Shown here: piece after piece, positions 39,201-46,707 of the stretch
Position numbering within the stretch: position 1 is the first letter of the stretch
Layout: every line of letters starts with the position of its first letter
NCBI GenBank assembly: GCA_040755915.1
Contig: JBFLWM010000031.1
Coordinates: forward strand, 1-64,000
Reading direction: 5' to 3'
DNA length: 64,000 nucleotides
From: Sulfurivermis sp040755915
GTDB taxonomy: Bacteria > Pseudomonadota > Gammaproteobacteria > Thiohalomonadales > Thiohalomonadaceae
Notes under the pieces: generated by a model
What the model was told of the DNA's origin: nothing
The model's database searches: none
What the model saw: the letters and a program-made list of their open reading frames with translations, nothing else
Program-made: the position numbers and the translations under genes

Positions 39201-40169
39201 GACCCGGTACAGCTACAGGCAGCCCACGATTCCTATGGGGTGAGTATCGCTTGCATGGGCGATTTCGCCGGTGGGTTTTCTCATTACACGCAAGGGGCGG
39301 CACTCTACCGGCCCGAGCACCACAGCGAGATGGTCGCCCGGTTTGGCGAAAATGTCGCCATCAACAATGGTGTGCATCTGGCGATGACGCTGTGGTTGCG
39401 CGGCTCTCCCGGGCAGAGCCGGGTCTGTATGGAAACCACGCTGGCAAACGCCAGAGAGCAGGCGCATCCCCACAGCCTGTGTATCGCCCTGTACGGCTGC
39501 GCACTGGTCAGTCGCTGGCGTCGGGAAGTGGATGCTTCGGCGCGCTACGTCGAGGAGTCCCTCGCCCGCGCCGCCGAGTTTGAACTGCCTTTCTGGCAGC
39601 TGTCGGCCGCGGCCGATTGGGCGTGGATCAGCGCCATGCGTGGCGATGCGTCGGACTCGCTGGCGTTTCTCGCCCAACTGCGGGACAACCGTGAGATTCC
39701 CGGCGCGGCAAGAATCCTCTTTTACCAGCAGTTGGCCGACGGGCTTGTCCACCTGGCACGCTATCCGGAGGCCCTGGCGGTTCTGGATGATGCGATTGCC
39801 CTGGCCGATGAACGCAACGAACGCTACCTGGAGGCGGACTATCACCGTTTGAAGGGCATCTGCCTGGCGAACACCTCGCCGGATGGTCAGCTGGAAGCCG
39901 AAGCCTGCTTCAACAAGGCGTTATCGATCAGTCGTCGACTGGGCGCCTTGTCTCTGGAGTTGCAAGCCGCCATCGGCATGGCGAAGCTGTGGCATGAAAC
40001 CGGCCGCGTGCAAGAGGCAACCCGATTGCTGGAAGATGTCTGCGGCCGGATTGAGGAGGGGTTCGACAGCATCGATTATTGCGCGGCGAAAGCGCTGCTG
40101 GATGCCGGCGCCCGGCCTGGTATGGCTGGGCATTCTTTTGAAAGTTCACCTTTGCTCGCGCCGAGATAG
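36246..40169 (+). CDS. Multidomain regulator: winged helix + BTAD + cyclase-like + AAA + TPR
   Basis: 1307 residues. Domain order: SARP-type winged helix (LTLFDGFGVRLDGRPL to about 100), BTAD helical domain (YRGEFLQGF... to about 255), class III nucleotide-cyclase-like domain (RRQVTVFYCELN near 289; SHGGGLLVYFGYP near 337-349; ARIGVHTGVIITG), AAA/NTPase module with Walker A LLLQGEPGIGKSRL (about 500-513) and Walker B CALLIWEDLHWAD (about 628-640), then TPR-like helices from about 860 to the end. In the cyclase domain the first metal Asp (FxD) is Glu and the second (GDG) is Gly, so cyclase activity is unlikely and a sensory role is inferred. It starts 244 bp from the divergent autotransporter leader and is a good candidate regulator of the adjoining autotransporter genes. 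Start at 36246 or 36264. Confidence 0.82.
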   Translation: MVKRADMGIRKRGRALELTLFDGFGVRLDGRPLDGFSYNTMRALLAYLAVEPPRDHRREFLAELLWEGQDLTTARGNLRRALSDLRRAIEVPSGKSLFIADKQSLRFIPDLSVDVFNFARPLCACDMQSEQHCTACLTELEQAAGLYRGEFLQGFALPGCYAFEEWLLLQRETLHRHALALFERLANCHEQLGNYAVALPFALRYVELEPTDESGHRRVMRLYALDNQPGVALHQYNKCVQLLKNELAALPEEETQRLARQIRLGEVGAAPRPATGGQELQVLSSVPAERRQVTVFYCELNLRDEFDSDDPEEALERLQSPQARCLKIVRRYGGHTVQSHGGGLLVYFGYPLADENAARHAVNAALAIVQDSDAVIEARIGVHTGVIITGLDPSIPDTVGQTSRLAIQLRQALPQRESGVAISHSTHAIVNRYFECVDLPGMPPPGTAQATRVYRVERASAARSRLDAATRLTPMVGRHAELARLHALWLQAKDGHGHALLLQGEPGIGKSRLMHRFRQAAARDGAVFELRCFAESCHSSLHPVIALIESVFGFERTDTPERKFHKLAAHLAATPVSRNAAAVSLLGKLLGLPLPTGYQALEMTAQEVKQHTFSLLADLMLSMVAGKCALLIWEDLHWADYSTLEFLSEFVGRAKSAGILMLLSARPGFIPPWTTPSADAMTLSPLGKQEVEQMIMALDATLPNDTVARIIERADGVPLFIEEIVASIAAASNATIPATLHDLLATRVDNLGRAKGTAQLAACIGREFDLQLLQAASTLDGQEIDEHLTLLFETGLLTELGQTTAQFKHALIQDVCYQSQTRADRRAAHQRIVQALLTEFPDLAATRQELVARHCFAGGEIARAAEYWAMAGRRDVATGANTEAIEHLNAALGALHTLPADSTYTRLETMLYLNLGAAWMSAGGYGCQEARQAHLKAMELSGGEKDEAGLFATLRRLWMVDYMYLGSQAASEMAEQMLRLAQQTQDPVQLQAAHDSYGVSIACMGDFAGGFSHYTQGAALYRPEHHSEMVARFGENVAINNGVHLAMTLWLRGSPGQSRVCMETTLANAREQAHPHSLCIALYGCALVSRWRREVDASARYVEESLARAAEFELPFWQLSAAADWAWISAMRGDASDSLAFLAQLRDNREIPGAARILFYQQLADGLVHLARYPEALAVLDDAIALADERNERYLEADYHRLKGICLANTSPDGQLEAEACFNKALSISRRLGALSLELQAAIGMAKLWHETGRVQEATRLLEDVCGRIEEGFDSIDYCAAKALLDAGARPGMAGHSFESSPLLAPR

Positions 40170-40376
40170 AGAAGCCATTATCGTCCGTTCCGTCGAACGG
40201 CTTCGGGGTGTTGTCAACCGATGGTGGCCGTGTCGGTATCAGGAGCCGGGTCCATGGTTGGCGATCGACAGCCACTGACCCGAAGCCACCTGGCGATGAA
40301 AGCTATTCATCAGTTGCTTGCCGACGTTCAGGTTGGTGCCGGACGCGGCGGAAACCACGTCCGGCACAGGGCATGA
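40170..40376. other. Gap after the regulator; possible barrel-gene remnant on the minus strand
   Basis: The minus strand reads SGTNLNVGKQL, close to GANLNIGKQL of the autotransporter barrel encoded at 33289-35604, then runs 28 more residues to a stop at about 40240. No start codon or complete domain is present, so this may be a leftover of a degraded autotransporter end. Confidence 0.35.
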
Positions 40377-40889
40377 CTAGAAGCGGATGCCGACGCTGAG
40401 GAAGTCGACGTCATCCTCGATTTGGGTGTACTCCACCTCGAACTGCGCCAGACCGATGCTGAAGCCGACACCGAGGCCGGCCGAGCTGCCGGTGTCATCG
40501 TCGGACACAGAACCTATCGTCACGTCTTCCCGCAGCACACCCATCTTGGCGATGAAATAGACCGGACCGGCGGTGCGGAATACGCCATACACCGCCTGGG
40601 TATCGACGCTCACATCCTGACCGGCATAGCTGCCATCGTCGATGCTGCTGGTGATTTCGCCCTGCACGCCGATGTCGCCGAGCACCACACCCCACTCGTG
40701 TCCCACCATCACGCCGGCATTGGTGGGATCGTCCATGCCGCCGACATCCACCATCATCGGTCCGGCCTTGGCGCCGAAGAACCAGTCGGCGCCGGCGCCG
40801 GGTGCAAATACCAGGCCTGTCAGCAGCATTGTGGCGGCCAGTACGCCCGCTGACCGGGCTTGTGCTTTGGCTGTTTGTACCTTGCGCAT
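40377..40889 (-). CDS. Small outer-membrane beta-barrel protein
   Basis: 170 residues with a signal peptide (SAGVLAATMLLTGLVFAPGAGA) and then alternating beta-strands (WFFGAKAGPMMVDVG, GVMVGHEWGVVLGDIGVQGEI, GPVYFIAKMGVLREDV, GLGVGFSIGLAQFEVEYTQ). It closes with FLSVGIRF, whose terminal Phe fits BAM-dependent insertion. It is predicted to be an 8-stranded porin-like barrel of the OmpA/OmpW size class. AAAGGGAG precedes the start. Confidence 0.75.
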   Translation of the reverse strand: MRKVQTAKAQARSAGVLAATMLLTGLVFAPGAGADWFFGAKAGPMMVDVGGMDDPTNAGVMVGHEWGVVLGDIGVQGEITSSIDDGSYAGQDVSVDTQAVYGVFRTAGPVYFIAKMGVLREDVTIGSVSDDDTGSSAGLGVGFSIGLAQFEVEYTQIEDDVDFLSVGIRF

Positions 40890-40936
40890 GGTGATTCTCC
40901 CTTTGTCTCAGGTGTCGGTTGGGTGATGCATACAGA

Positions 40937-41371
40937 CTAGGCGGGTTCACCGTAAAGTTCTGCGGCGCGGCGCGCAAATGCGTCGAGCAGGCGCGGTGCC
41001 AGCAGGGCCAGACCGCCCTGCAGCAACGGCGCCAGCAGGGGCGCCAATTCGTAATGGGTTTCCGCCGTGACACGGCAGCCGCCGTCCTGCGGCAGGAAAT
41101 GCCAGGTCACATCCAGCCGGCGGAACGGACCATCGAGGGCACGGATGGCAATGCGCTCCGGCGCCACGAATTCGGCACGGGAGCGGAAACGGAAGGCGGC
41201 CGGGCCAAATCCGGCATGCTGCTCCACCTCCAGCGCATCCGCCTCACGGCGCAGGATGCGCGCCCGGCTGTAGCCGGGCACGAATTCCGGATAGCGCTCG
41301 ATATCGAGCACCAGGTCGAACAGCTGCTCGCAGCGGTAGGGCAGCAGGCGGGAGACGCTGTGGCGGGACAT
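40937..41371 (-). CDS. RatA/Coq10-like START-domain protein
   Basis: 144 residues matching the polyketide-cyclase/START family that includes Coq10 and RatA: LLPYRCEQLFDLVLDIERYPEFVPGYSRARIL at the N-terminus and a terminal helix (LLAPRLLDAFARRAAELYG). Family members bind ubiquinone or affect ribosome association; which one applies here is not decided by sequence. The usual partner ratB is not adjacent. The start at 41371 fits the family N-terminus (MSRHSVSRLL). Confidence 0.75.
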   Translation of the reverse strand: MSRHSVSRLLPYRCEQLFDLVLDIERYPEFVPGYSRARILRREADALEVEQHAGFGPAAFRFRSRAEFVAPERIAIRALDGPFRRLDVTWHFLPQDGGCRVTAETHYELAPLLAPLLQGGLALLAPRLLDAFARRAAELYGEPA

Positions 41372-41488
41372 GACGCCCTGCAGTATGCGCGCAACCTGTC
41401 GCAACGACCAGCGGCAGCAACGGCATTCCCTTGCTATGTTTACCGGGTAAAACACAGGGAATGCCCCCGCGTCCCAAGGAGTAGCGCC

Positions 41489-42055
41489 ATGCAGATCCCC
41501 TTGCAGATCACCTTCCGCCACATGGAAACCTCGCCGGCCCTGGAGACACGCATCCGCGAGCGTGCCGCAGAGCTGGAGCGCTTCCACCCCAACCTCACCA
41601 GCTGCCGGGTGGTGGTGGAGCAGGACCATGGCCATCATCACCAGGGCAACCTGTACCGTGTACACGTCGACCTGACGCTGCCGGGCCATGAACTGATCGC
41701 CGGGCGCAGCTCGCCCAAACATCAGGCCTATGAGGATGCCCACGTGGCGGTGCGCGACGCCTTCGATTCACTGCGCCGCCAGCTGGAAGACCTGGCACGA
41801 CGCGAACGGCGCGAGGTGAAACAGCACGACGCACCGCCGCACGGACGCATCAGTGCCCTGGTCCCGGCAGACGATCGCGGCATCATCACCACACCCGACG
41901 GCCGCGAGATCTATTTCCACCGCAACAGCATCGTCAACACCGACTACGACAAGCTGAAGGTGGGGATGGAGGTACGCTTTGCCGAGGAGATGGGCGAGCA
42001 CGGCCCGCAGGCGAGCAGCGTGCACCTCATCGGCAAGCATCACGTGATCGGATGA
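41489..42055 (+). CDS. HPF/RaiA-family ribosome-associated protein fused to a cold-shock domain
   Basis: 188 residues. The N-terminal about 105 residues are an HPF/YfiA domain (PLQITFRHMETSPALETRIRE, YRVHVDLTLPGHELIAGR, HVAVRDAFDSLRRQLED). The C-terminal about 65 residues are a cold-shock-like OB fold (HGRISALVPADDRGIITTPDG, YFHRNSIVNTDYDKLKVG). It would bind the small-subunit decoding region and add an RNA-binding module. AAGGAG lies eight bases before the ATG. The next gene overlaps by 4 bp. Confidence 0.82.
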   Translation: MQIPLQITFRHMETSPALETRIRERAAELERFHPNLTSCRVVVEQDHGHHHQGNLYRVHVDLTLPGHELIAGRSSPKHQAYEDAHVAVRDAFDSLRRQLEDLARRERREVKQHDAPPHGRISALVPADDRGIITTPDGREIYFHRNSIVNTDYDKLKVGMEVRFAEEMGEHGPQASSVHLIGKHHVIG

Positions 42056-42303
42056 TCCCGATTCAGGACTTGCTCAACCGCATTCGCTGGGATGAGCATT
42101 TCAGTGGCGATTTCGCGCTGGGTTACTACGATCGTGTGGCGGACGGGATCGTGCGTGTGCCGCTGGCGGAGATTGCGTTTCCACCCGACGATCACTTCGC
42201 CTTTGTCGTAGTGGATGAGGAGGGCGCCGTGCACAGCGTGCCCTATCACCGCGTGCGGGAGGTATGGCGCAACGGGGAGGTGATCTGGCGGCGCGCACCC
42301 TGA
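42052..42303 (+). CDS. DUF504 (MJ1316/UPF0248-type) protein
   Basis: 83 residues matching the DUF504 pattern: IQDLLNRIRWDEHF, GYYDRVADGIVRVPLAEI, DHFAFVVVDEEGAVHSVPYHRVREVWRNG. RNA-related roles have been proposed for the family. It overlaps the HPF-cold-shock gene by ATGA, so both proteins are probably made from one transcript. Confidence 0.78.
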   Translation: MIPIQDLLNRIRWDEHFSGDFALGYYDRVADGIVRVPLAEIAFPPDDHFAFVVVDEEGAVHSVPYHRVREVWRNGEVIWRRAP

Positions 42304-42324
42304 GGCACGCACCGCCAGCAGACA

Positions 42325-43533
42325 TCAGCCGACCAGCGGCACCACTTCGCAGGCCTCGTTGACGCGCTCGTTGATGACCACGATCTGCGCCTTGCGGAAG
42401 AAGTTGAATTCCGTGGCGCTCGCCCAGGTGTAGGCGCCCATCATGCGGCCGACGATGAGGTCACCCTCGTTCAGTTCCGGCAGCATGATGTTTTCATCGA
42501 TGACGTCGATGCTGTCGCAGGTGGGCCCGGCCAGCACGCTGGGGTGGCGCTCGCCCTGCCACTCCAGGCAATCCACCGGGTACTTGGCGTGGTCGAACAT
42601 CTGGCCGCTGTAGGAGCCGTACACGCCGTCGTCCAGGTAATACCACCAGCGGCCATCGCGCAGGGCCTTGCCCATCACCGACGATACGGCGGTAATCGCC
42701 GGGGCGGAGATGAAGCGGCCGGGTTCGGCGATGAGGCGCACGTCTTGCGGGATCTGCGCCAGCGCCTCGCGGATCGGGCGGCAGAATTCATTGATCGGCG
42801 GCACGTCCTCGTTGTACTCCACCGGGAAACCGCCGCCGATGTCGAGCACGGTCAGCGGCGGCAGGCCGGCTTGCTTGTTCCAGACGATGATCGCGCCGCA
42901 GGCATTGACCGCCTCCACGTGCTTGCGCGGATCGGCGGCCTGCGAGCCGACATGGAACGACAGGCCCTTGATGCGGATGCCGAGGTCGCGCGCCATGACC
43001 AGCAGCTCGCGCGCCGCCTCGGGAGTGCAGCCGAATTTCTTCGACAGGTCGACCTTGGCGTCGGGGCTGCGGAAGGATACGCGCAGCAGCAGCTCCGCCT
43101 GGTCGGCGTATTTCTCGAACTTGCGCAGCTCGTCCGGATTGTCCACCACGAAGGTGGTGACGCCGAAGTCGAGGGCATCGCGGATGTCGCGGTCGCGCTT
43201 GATGGGATGGGTGTGGATGCAGCGCTCCGGGGCGACACCGAGGCCGCGCACCAGGTCCACTTCGCCGCTGGTGGCGAGGTCGAACCAGGCATCTTCCTGC
43301 ATCAGGGTGGTGACCACCGCCGGGTGCGGCAGCGGCTTGAGGGCATAGTGCAAATCGACGCCGGGCAGGGCCGCGGCCAGGGCACGGTATTGTCGTCGTA
43401 CCGCCTCGCAGTCGAGGATCAGCAGGGGGGCGCCGTGGATGGCAACGAGACGACGGATGCGCTCGGCTTCGGGGGGTTCGTCGGCCTTGTCGCCGGCGAC
43501 GATGGACGCGGTTTCACAGCGGGCATCGACCAT
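42325..43533 (-). CDS. PLP-dependent ornithine/lysine-type decarboxylase (fold type III)
   Basis: About 402 residues of the alanine-racemase-fold decarboxylase family (ODC/DAP decarboxylase). PLP lysine is in LHYALKPLPHPAV; GLSFHVGSQAAD, TVLDIGGGFPVEYNE, AEPGRFISAPAITAV and GPTCDSIDVIDE are all intact. The CDS motif and the absence of a DapA/LysA context favour ornithine decarboxylase (putrescine synthesis) over LysA. Start at 43533 because GGAGGT ends six bases before it and is too close to the ATG at 43539. The 244-bp upstream gap shows no gene. Confidence 0.85.
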   Translation of the reverse strand: MVDARCETASIVAGDKADEPPEAERIRRLVAIHGAPLLILDCEAVRRQYRALAAALPGVDLHYALKPLPHPAVVTTLMQEDAWFDLATSGEVDLVRGLGVAPERCIHTHPIKRDRDIRDALDFGVTTFVVDNPDELRKFEKYADQAELLLRVSFRSPDAKVDLSKKFGCTPEAARELLVMARDLGIRIKGLSFHVGSQAADPRKHVEAVNACGAIIVWNKQAGLPPLTVLDIGGGFPVEYNEDVPPINEFCRPIREALAQIPQDVRLIAEPGRFISAPAITAVSSVMGKALRDGRWWYYLDDGVYGSYSGQMFDHAKYPVDCLEWQGERHPSVLAGPTCDSIDVIDENIMLPELNEGDLIVGRMMGAYTWASATEFNFFRKAQIVVINERVNEACEVVPLVG

Positions 43534-43777
43534 GGTCATACCTCCAGGCCGGGCCTCCGCTCCTCTTCTCAAGGGTGGACGAGACACGACCGACTTTGAG
43601 CTACAAGAGATCTGAATTTGAGCGGCGCCATACCAATTCAGCCAGCGCTCTCTGAATCAGGACAAATTCATTCTCTTTGGATAGATTCTCAAGCCGTATC
43701 TGGTCGTGCCGTGAGCGGGCTACCCTCAAGAAGTGGCAGGTATTCTAGAACAAACATTCCGCTGATCAAGTGTTTTT

Positions 43778-44428
43778 TTAGCCGGCGGTTTCGGCATCAA
43801 AGCCCTTGGCGGCCAAGGCGTTTTTCCGCTGCCGCCAGGCGGTGGCGAGCATGGCGAGAATGGCGCCGGCGAAGGCCAGCCCCATGTCGCGCTGGGCATC
43901 CCAGATGTCGCCCTGGGTACCGAGATAGGCGTCGCCCAGTTCAGGGCTGACGATCGTCGCCACTACGGCCTCCAGCACCTCGTAAAATCCGCTGAACCCC
44001 AGCACGGCGGTGACCGCCAGGAAGTACGACCAGCCCGGCCGCACCCCCGCCGCCCGCAGCAGGATTTCGCGGAACGGATAGGCGATGAGCAAACCATAGG
44101 CAAAGTGGACGATGCGGTCGTAGTGGTTGCGGGTCAGGTCGAAGGCATCGCGCAGCCAGAAGCCGAAGGGCGTTTCCGCGTAGGTGTAATGGGCGCCGAT
44201 GAGGTGCAGGCTGAGAAACACGGTGAACAGGCCATAGGAGGTATTGGAGAAGGCGAAGCGGCAATAGGTGGCGAGCAGCAGCATCCCGTAGATGAATACC
44301 AGCAGGTTCTCCAGCAGCCAGTCGAAGCGGTTGAACGGCGCGATGGCCGTCACCAGCCACAGCCCGGCCAGCCAGGCGATCATCCACTGCAACGGACGAT
44401 TGCGGCGGAACGGCGGCGGCTCAGCCAT
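43778..44428 (-). CDS. DUF2238 (YjdF-type) integral membrane protein
   Basis: 216 residues with about six hydrophobic segments (LQWMIAWLAGLWLVTAIAPF, LLVFIYGMLLLATYC, YFLAVTAVLGFSGFYEVLEAVV, GLAFAGAILAMLATAW). The family signatures HYTYAETPFG, NHYDRIVHFAYGLL and QGDIWDAQRDMGLAF are present. It overlaps the phosphoribulokinase gene end by 8 bp, so it is probably co-translated with it. Function of the family is unknown. Confidence 0.82.
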   Translation of the reverse strand: MAEPPPFRRNRPLQWMIAWLAGLWLVTAIAPFNRFDWLLENLLVFIYGMLLLATYCRFAFSNTSYGLFTVFLSLHLIGAHYTYAETPFGFWLRDAFDLTRNHYDRIVHFAYGLLIAYPFREILLRAAGVRPGWSYFLAVTAVLGFSGFYEVLEAVVATIVSPELGDAYLGTQGDIWDAQRDMGLAFAGAILAMLATAWRQRKNALAAKGFDAETAG

Positions 44429-45377
44429 GGCTGCGCTGGCGCTCCAGCAACTCCTGCACCAGCGGCGCACAGATCACTTCGATGGCATGGCCCATGTGGC
44501 CACCCGGCACCACCAGGGTATTGGGACGCGACATGAAGCTGTTGGGCAGGCGGCGCTTGAGGTCGGGGAAGTCGTGGCGCTTCGGCTCACGGAAGCGGAT
44601 AACCACCATGCTCTCGTCCGGCGTCGGGATGTCGCGGGCGATGAACGGGTTGGAGGTATCCACCAGCGGCACACGCTGGAAGTTGATGTCGGTGAGGGAA
44701 AACTGCGGCGTGATGTAGCGCAGGTAGTCGGGCAGGCGGCGCAGGATGGTGGCGGTCACCGCCTCGGCGGAACTGCCCTTCACCGCACAGTCGCGGTGGA
44801 TCTTCTGGATCCACTCCAGATTGATGCTGGGCACCACGCCGATGAGCAGGTCCACCCAGCGCGCCACGTCGACGCCGCGATCACCCCGCTCCTGTTGCTG
44901 CTGGCGCAGCTTCATGATCAGCGGGTTGTGCGACGGGCTCATCTCGCGCCGGGTCCAGGTGGATTCGATGCAGGCGCCATGCAACCCTTCGTAAAACAGC
45001 AGGTCAGAGCCGGAGGGTATTTCCTGCCACGGCGTGAAGCTGCCCTCCTCGCCGCCGTGCCGCACCGCCGCCTCGCGGCTGCCGAGGTAGTGGCGATAGA
45101 GGCCGCTGCCGGTACGGGAGTATTCCTGGAACAGCCCCTCCAGCCGCTCGAACAGATTGGCCTCGGGCCCGAAGTGACTGATGGGACGGCCGCTGGCCCG
45201 GGCGGCGGCGACGGCCTGCTTCATGCCGGCGCGGTCGTAGCGGCGGAAGCTTTCACCGTCGACAAAAAAGGCGTTGATGCCCTCGCGCCGGAAGATCTCG
45301 GCAAAGGCATGTTTGACGGTCGTGGTGCCGGCACCGGACGAACCGGTCACGGCAACGATGGGATGGCGCACCGACAT
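44421..45377 (-). CDS. prkB: Phosphoribulokinase (class I, PrkB-like)
   Basis: Phosphorylates ribulose-5-phosphate to the RuBisCO substrate RuBP. 318 residues with P-loop VTGSSGAGTTTVKHA, SFRRYDR, FYEGLHGACIES (Walker B-like Glu) and RPNTLVVPGGHMGHAIEV near the C-terminus. No RuBisCO genes are in this window, and non-photosynthetic PrkB homologues exist in heterotrophs, so the pathway is not proven by this gene alone. Confidence 0.88.
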   Translation of the reverse strand: MSVRHPIVAVTGSSGAGTTTVKHAFAEIFRREGINAFFVDGESFRRYDRAGMKQAVAAARASGRPISHFGPEANLFERLEGLFQEYSRTGSGLYRHYLGSREAAVRHGGEEGSFTPWQEIPSGSDLLFYEGLHGACIESTWTRREMSPSHNPLIMKLRQQQQERGDRGVDVARWVDLLIGVVPSINLEWIQKIHRDCAVKGSSAEAVTATILRRLPDYLRYITPQFSLTDINFQRVPLVDTSNPFIARDIPTPDESMVVIRFREPKRHDFPDLKRRLPNSFMSRPNTLVVPGGHMGHAIEVICAPLVQELLERQRSHG

Positions 45378-45478
45378 GGGCTGCCCTCGCCTGCTTGCGG
45401 AGGGCTAACTTTAGCCCCATTTCCGGCGCCGTGACCATCCCCCGAAAGATGAGTTCTTTTAATGACAGAGGAAACCCC

Positions 45479-46312
45479 ATGGAGCAGTCACTGAAACGCA
45501 CACAGCTGGGCCGCTGGATCGAATCGCTGCCGGTACAGAAATTCATCATCACGCTGATCGTCATCAATGCCGTCACCCTGGGCCTGGAAACCTCGCCCGC
45601 GGTAATGGCGCAGGCGGGCGATGTGCTGCACCTGCTCGACCGCGTGATCCTGGCGGTGTTCGTGGCGGAGATCGCCATCAAGCTGGTGGCGTTCGGCGGG
45701 CGTTTCTTCCGCAATCCCTGGAATGTGTTCGACTTCGTCGTCGTCGGCATCGCCCTGGTGCCGGCCAGCGGGCCGCTGGCGGTGCTGCGTGCCCTGCGCG
45801 TGTTGCGTGTGCTGCGCCTGATTTCCATGATGCCGCGCCTGCGCCTGGTGGTGGAGGCCTTGCTGCTGGCGGTGCCGGGCATCGCCTCCATCGCCGGGCT
45901 GATGCTGCTGATTTTCTATGTGGCGGCGGTGATGGCCACCGGCCTGTTCGGCCCGCAGTTCCCGGAATGGTTCGGCAGCATCGGCGCCTCCATGTACACC
46001 CTGTTCCAGGTGATGACCCTGGAGAGCTGGTCCATGGGCATCGCGCGCCCGGTGATGGAGGCCTATCCCTGGGCCTGGGCCTTCTTCATCCCCTTCATCC
46101 TCATCGCCACCTTCACCATGCTCAACCTGTTCATCGCCATCATCGTCAACACCATGCAGACCATGCATGAGGCGGAATTCAAACAGGAGCAGGCGGCCAT
46201 CGAGGAGGCGGTGCATGAGGAAAGTTCACAGGTGAGCCGGGAACTGCGCGCACTGCGCGAGGAGATTCGCGTTCTCAGGGAGGCACTGGCGGAGCGGAGC
46301 GATCAGGCGTAG
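45479..46312 (+). CDS. NaChBac-type voltage-gated sodium channel
   Basis: 277 residues forming one six-helix channel unit. S4 is arginine-rich (LRALRVLRVLRLISMMPRLR) and the selectivity filter reads TLESWSMG, matching the LESWS motif of bacterial sodium channels. S6 (FFIPFILIATFTMLNLFIAIIVNTM) leads to a charged coiled-coil tail (about residues 225-277), as in tetrameric NaVs. It starts after AGAGGAAA. Such channels support pH homeostasis and motility in alkaliphiles or marine bacteria. Confidence 0.88.
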   Translation: MEQSLKRTQLGRWIESLPVQKFIITLIVINAVTLGLETSPAVMAQAGDVLHLLDRVILAVFVAEIAIKLVAFGGRFFRNPWNVFDFVVVGIALVPASGPLAVLRALRVLRVLRLISMMPRLRLVVEALLLAVPGIASIAGLMLLIFYVAAVMATGLFGPQFPEWFGSIGASMYTLFQVMTLESWSMGIARPVMEAYPWAWAFFIPFILIATFTMLNLFIAIIVNTMQTMHEAEFKQEQAAIEEAVHEESSQVSRELRALREEIRVLREALAERSDQA

Positions 46313-46584
46313 ACGTCGAGCAGGGTGCCGCTGGTGCTGTCGGGGTCGGCAGCTCGTTCGCTGCGGGTCAGTTCACGCTGCAGATCACCCACCGTCTGCT
46401 GCAGGCCGGCATTCTCGCTGACCAGGCGGCGCTGCTCGGCGCGCAGGTCGCGGTTTTCGCCCTGCAGCTGGGCGTTCTGCTGCACCAGCGCACTGTTCTC
46501 GCCGCGCAGCTGCTGCTCGCGCCGGGCCGAACCGGTGGTGCCGGTGGTGCTTGTCGCGGTGGTGGAAAAACTGGTGTCGATCAT
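46303..46584 (-). CDS. Small coiled-coil protein of unknown function
   Basis: 93 residues. A Ser/Thr-rich start (MIDTSFSTTATSTTG) precedes a long heptad-type helix (LRGENSALVQQNAQLQGENRDL). No signal peptide or known domain is seen. GGGAG lies eight bases before the ATG. Its 3' end overlaps the end of the sodium-channel gene by 10 bp on the opposite strand. Confidence 0.6.
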   Translation of the reverse strand: MIDTSFSTTATSTTGTTGSARREQQLRGENSALVQQNAQLQGENRDLRAEQRRLVSENAGLQQTVGDLQRELTRSERAADPDSTSGTLLDVYA

Positions 46585-46707
46585 GGCAGTCACTCCCGGT
46601 AACTTCCCGGTTACACCTTGAGTTTAGACAGACTCACGGACCGGTGCCAGCAGCGGAACCTGCCGTGCGGGGTATAGTTACTCCATCTCGCCACCCCAAG
46701 GATTGCC

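Noticed and set aside
36246..40169. An active adenylate cyclase
   Set aside because: Metal-binding Asp positions are Glu and Gly, so catalysis is not supported by the sequence.
42040..42056. A further parS-like site (ATCACGTGAT)
   Set aside because: Only the TCACGTGA centre matches; the outer arms do not fit the TGTT/AACA consensus.
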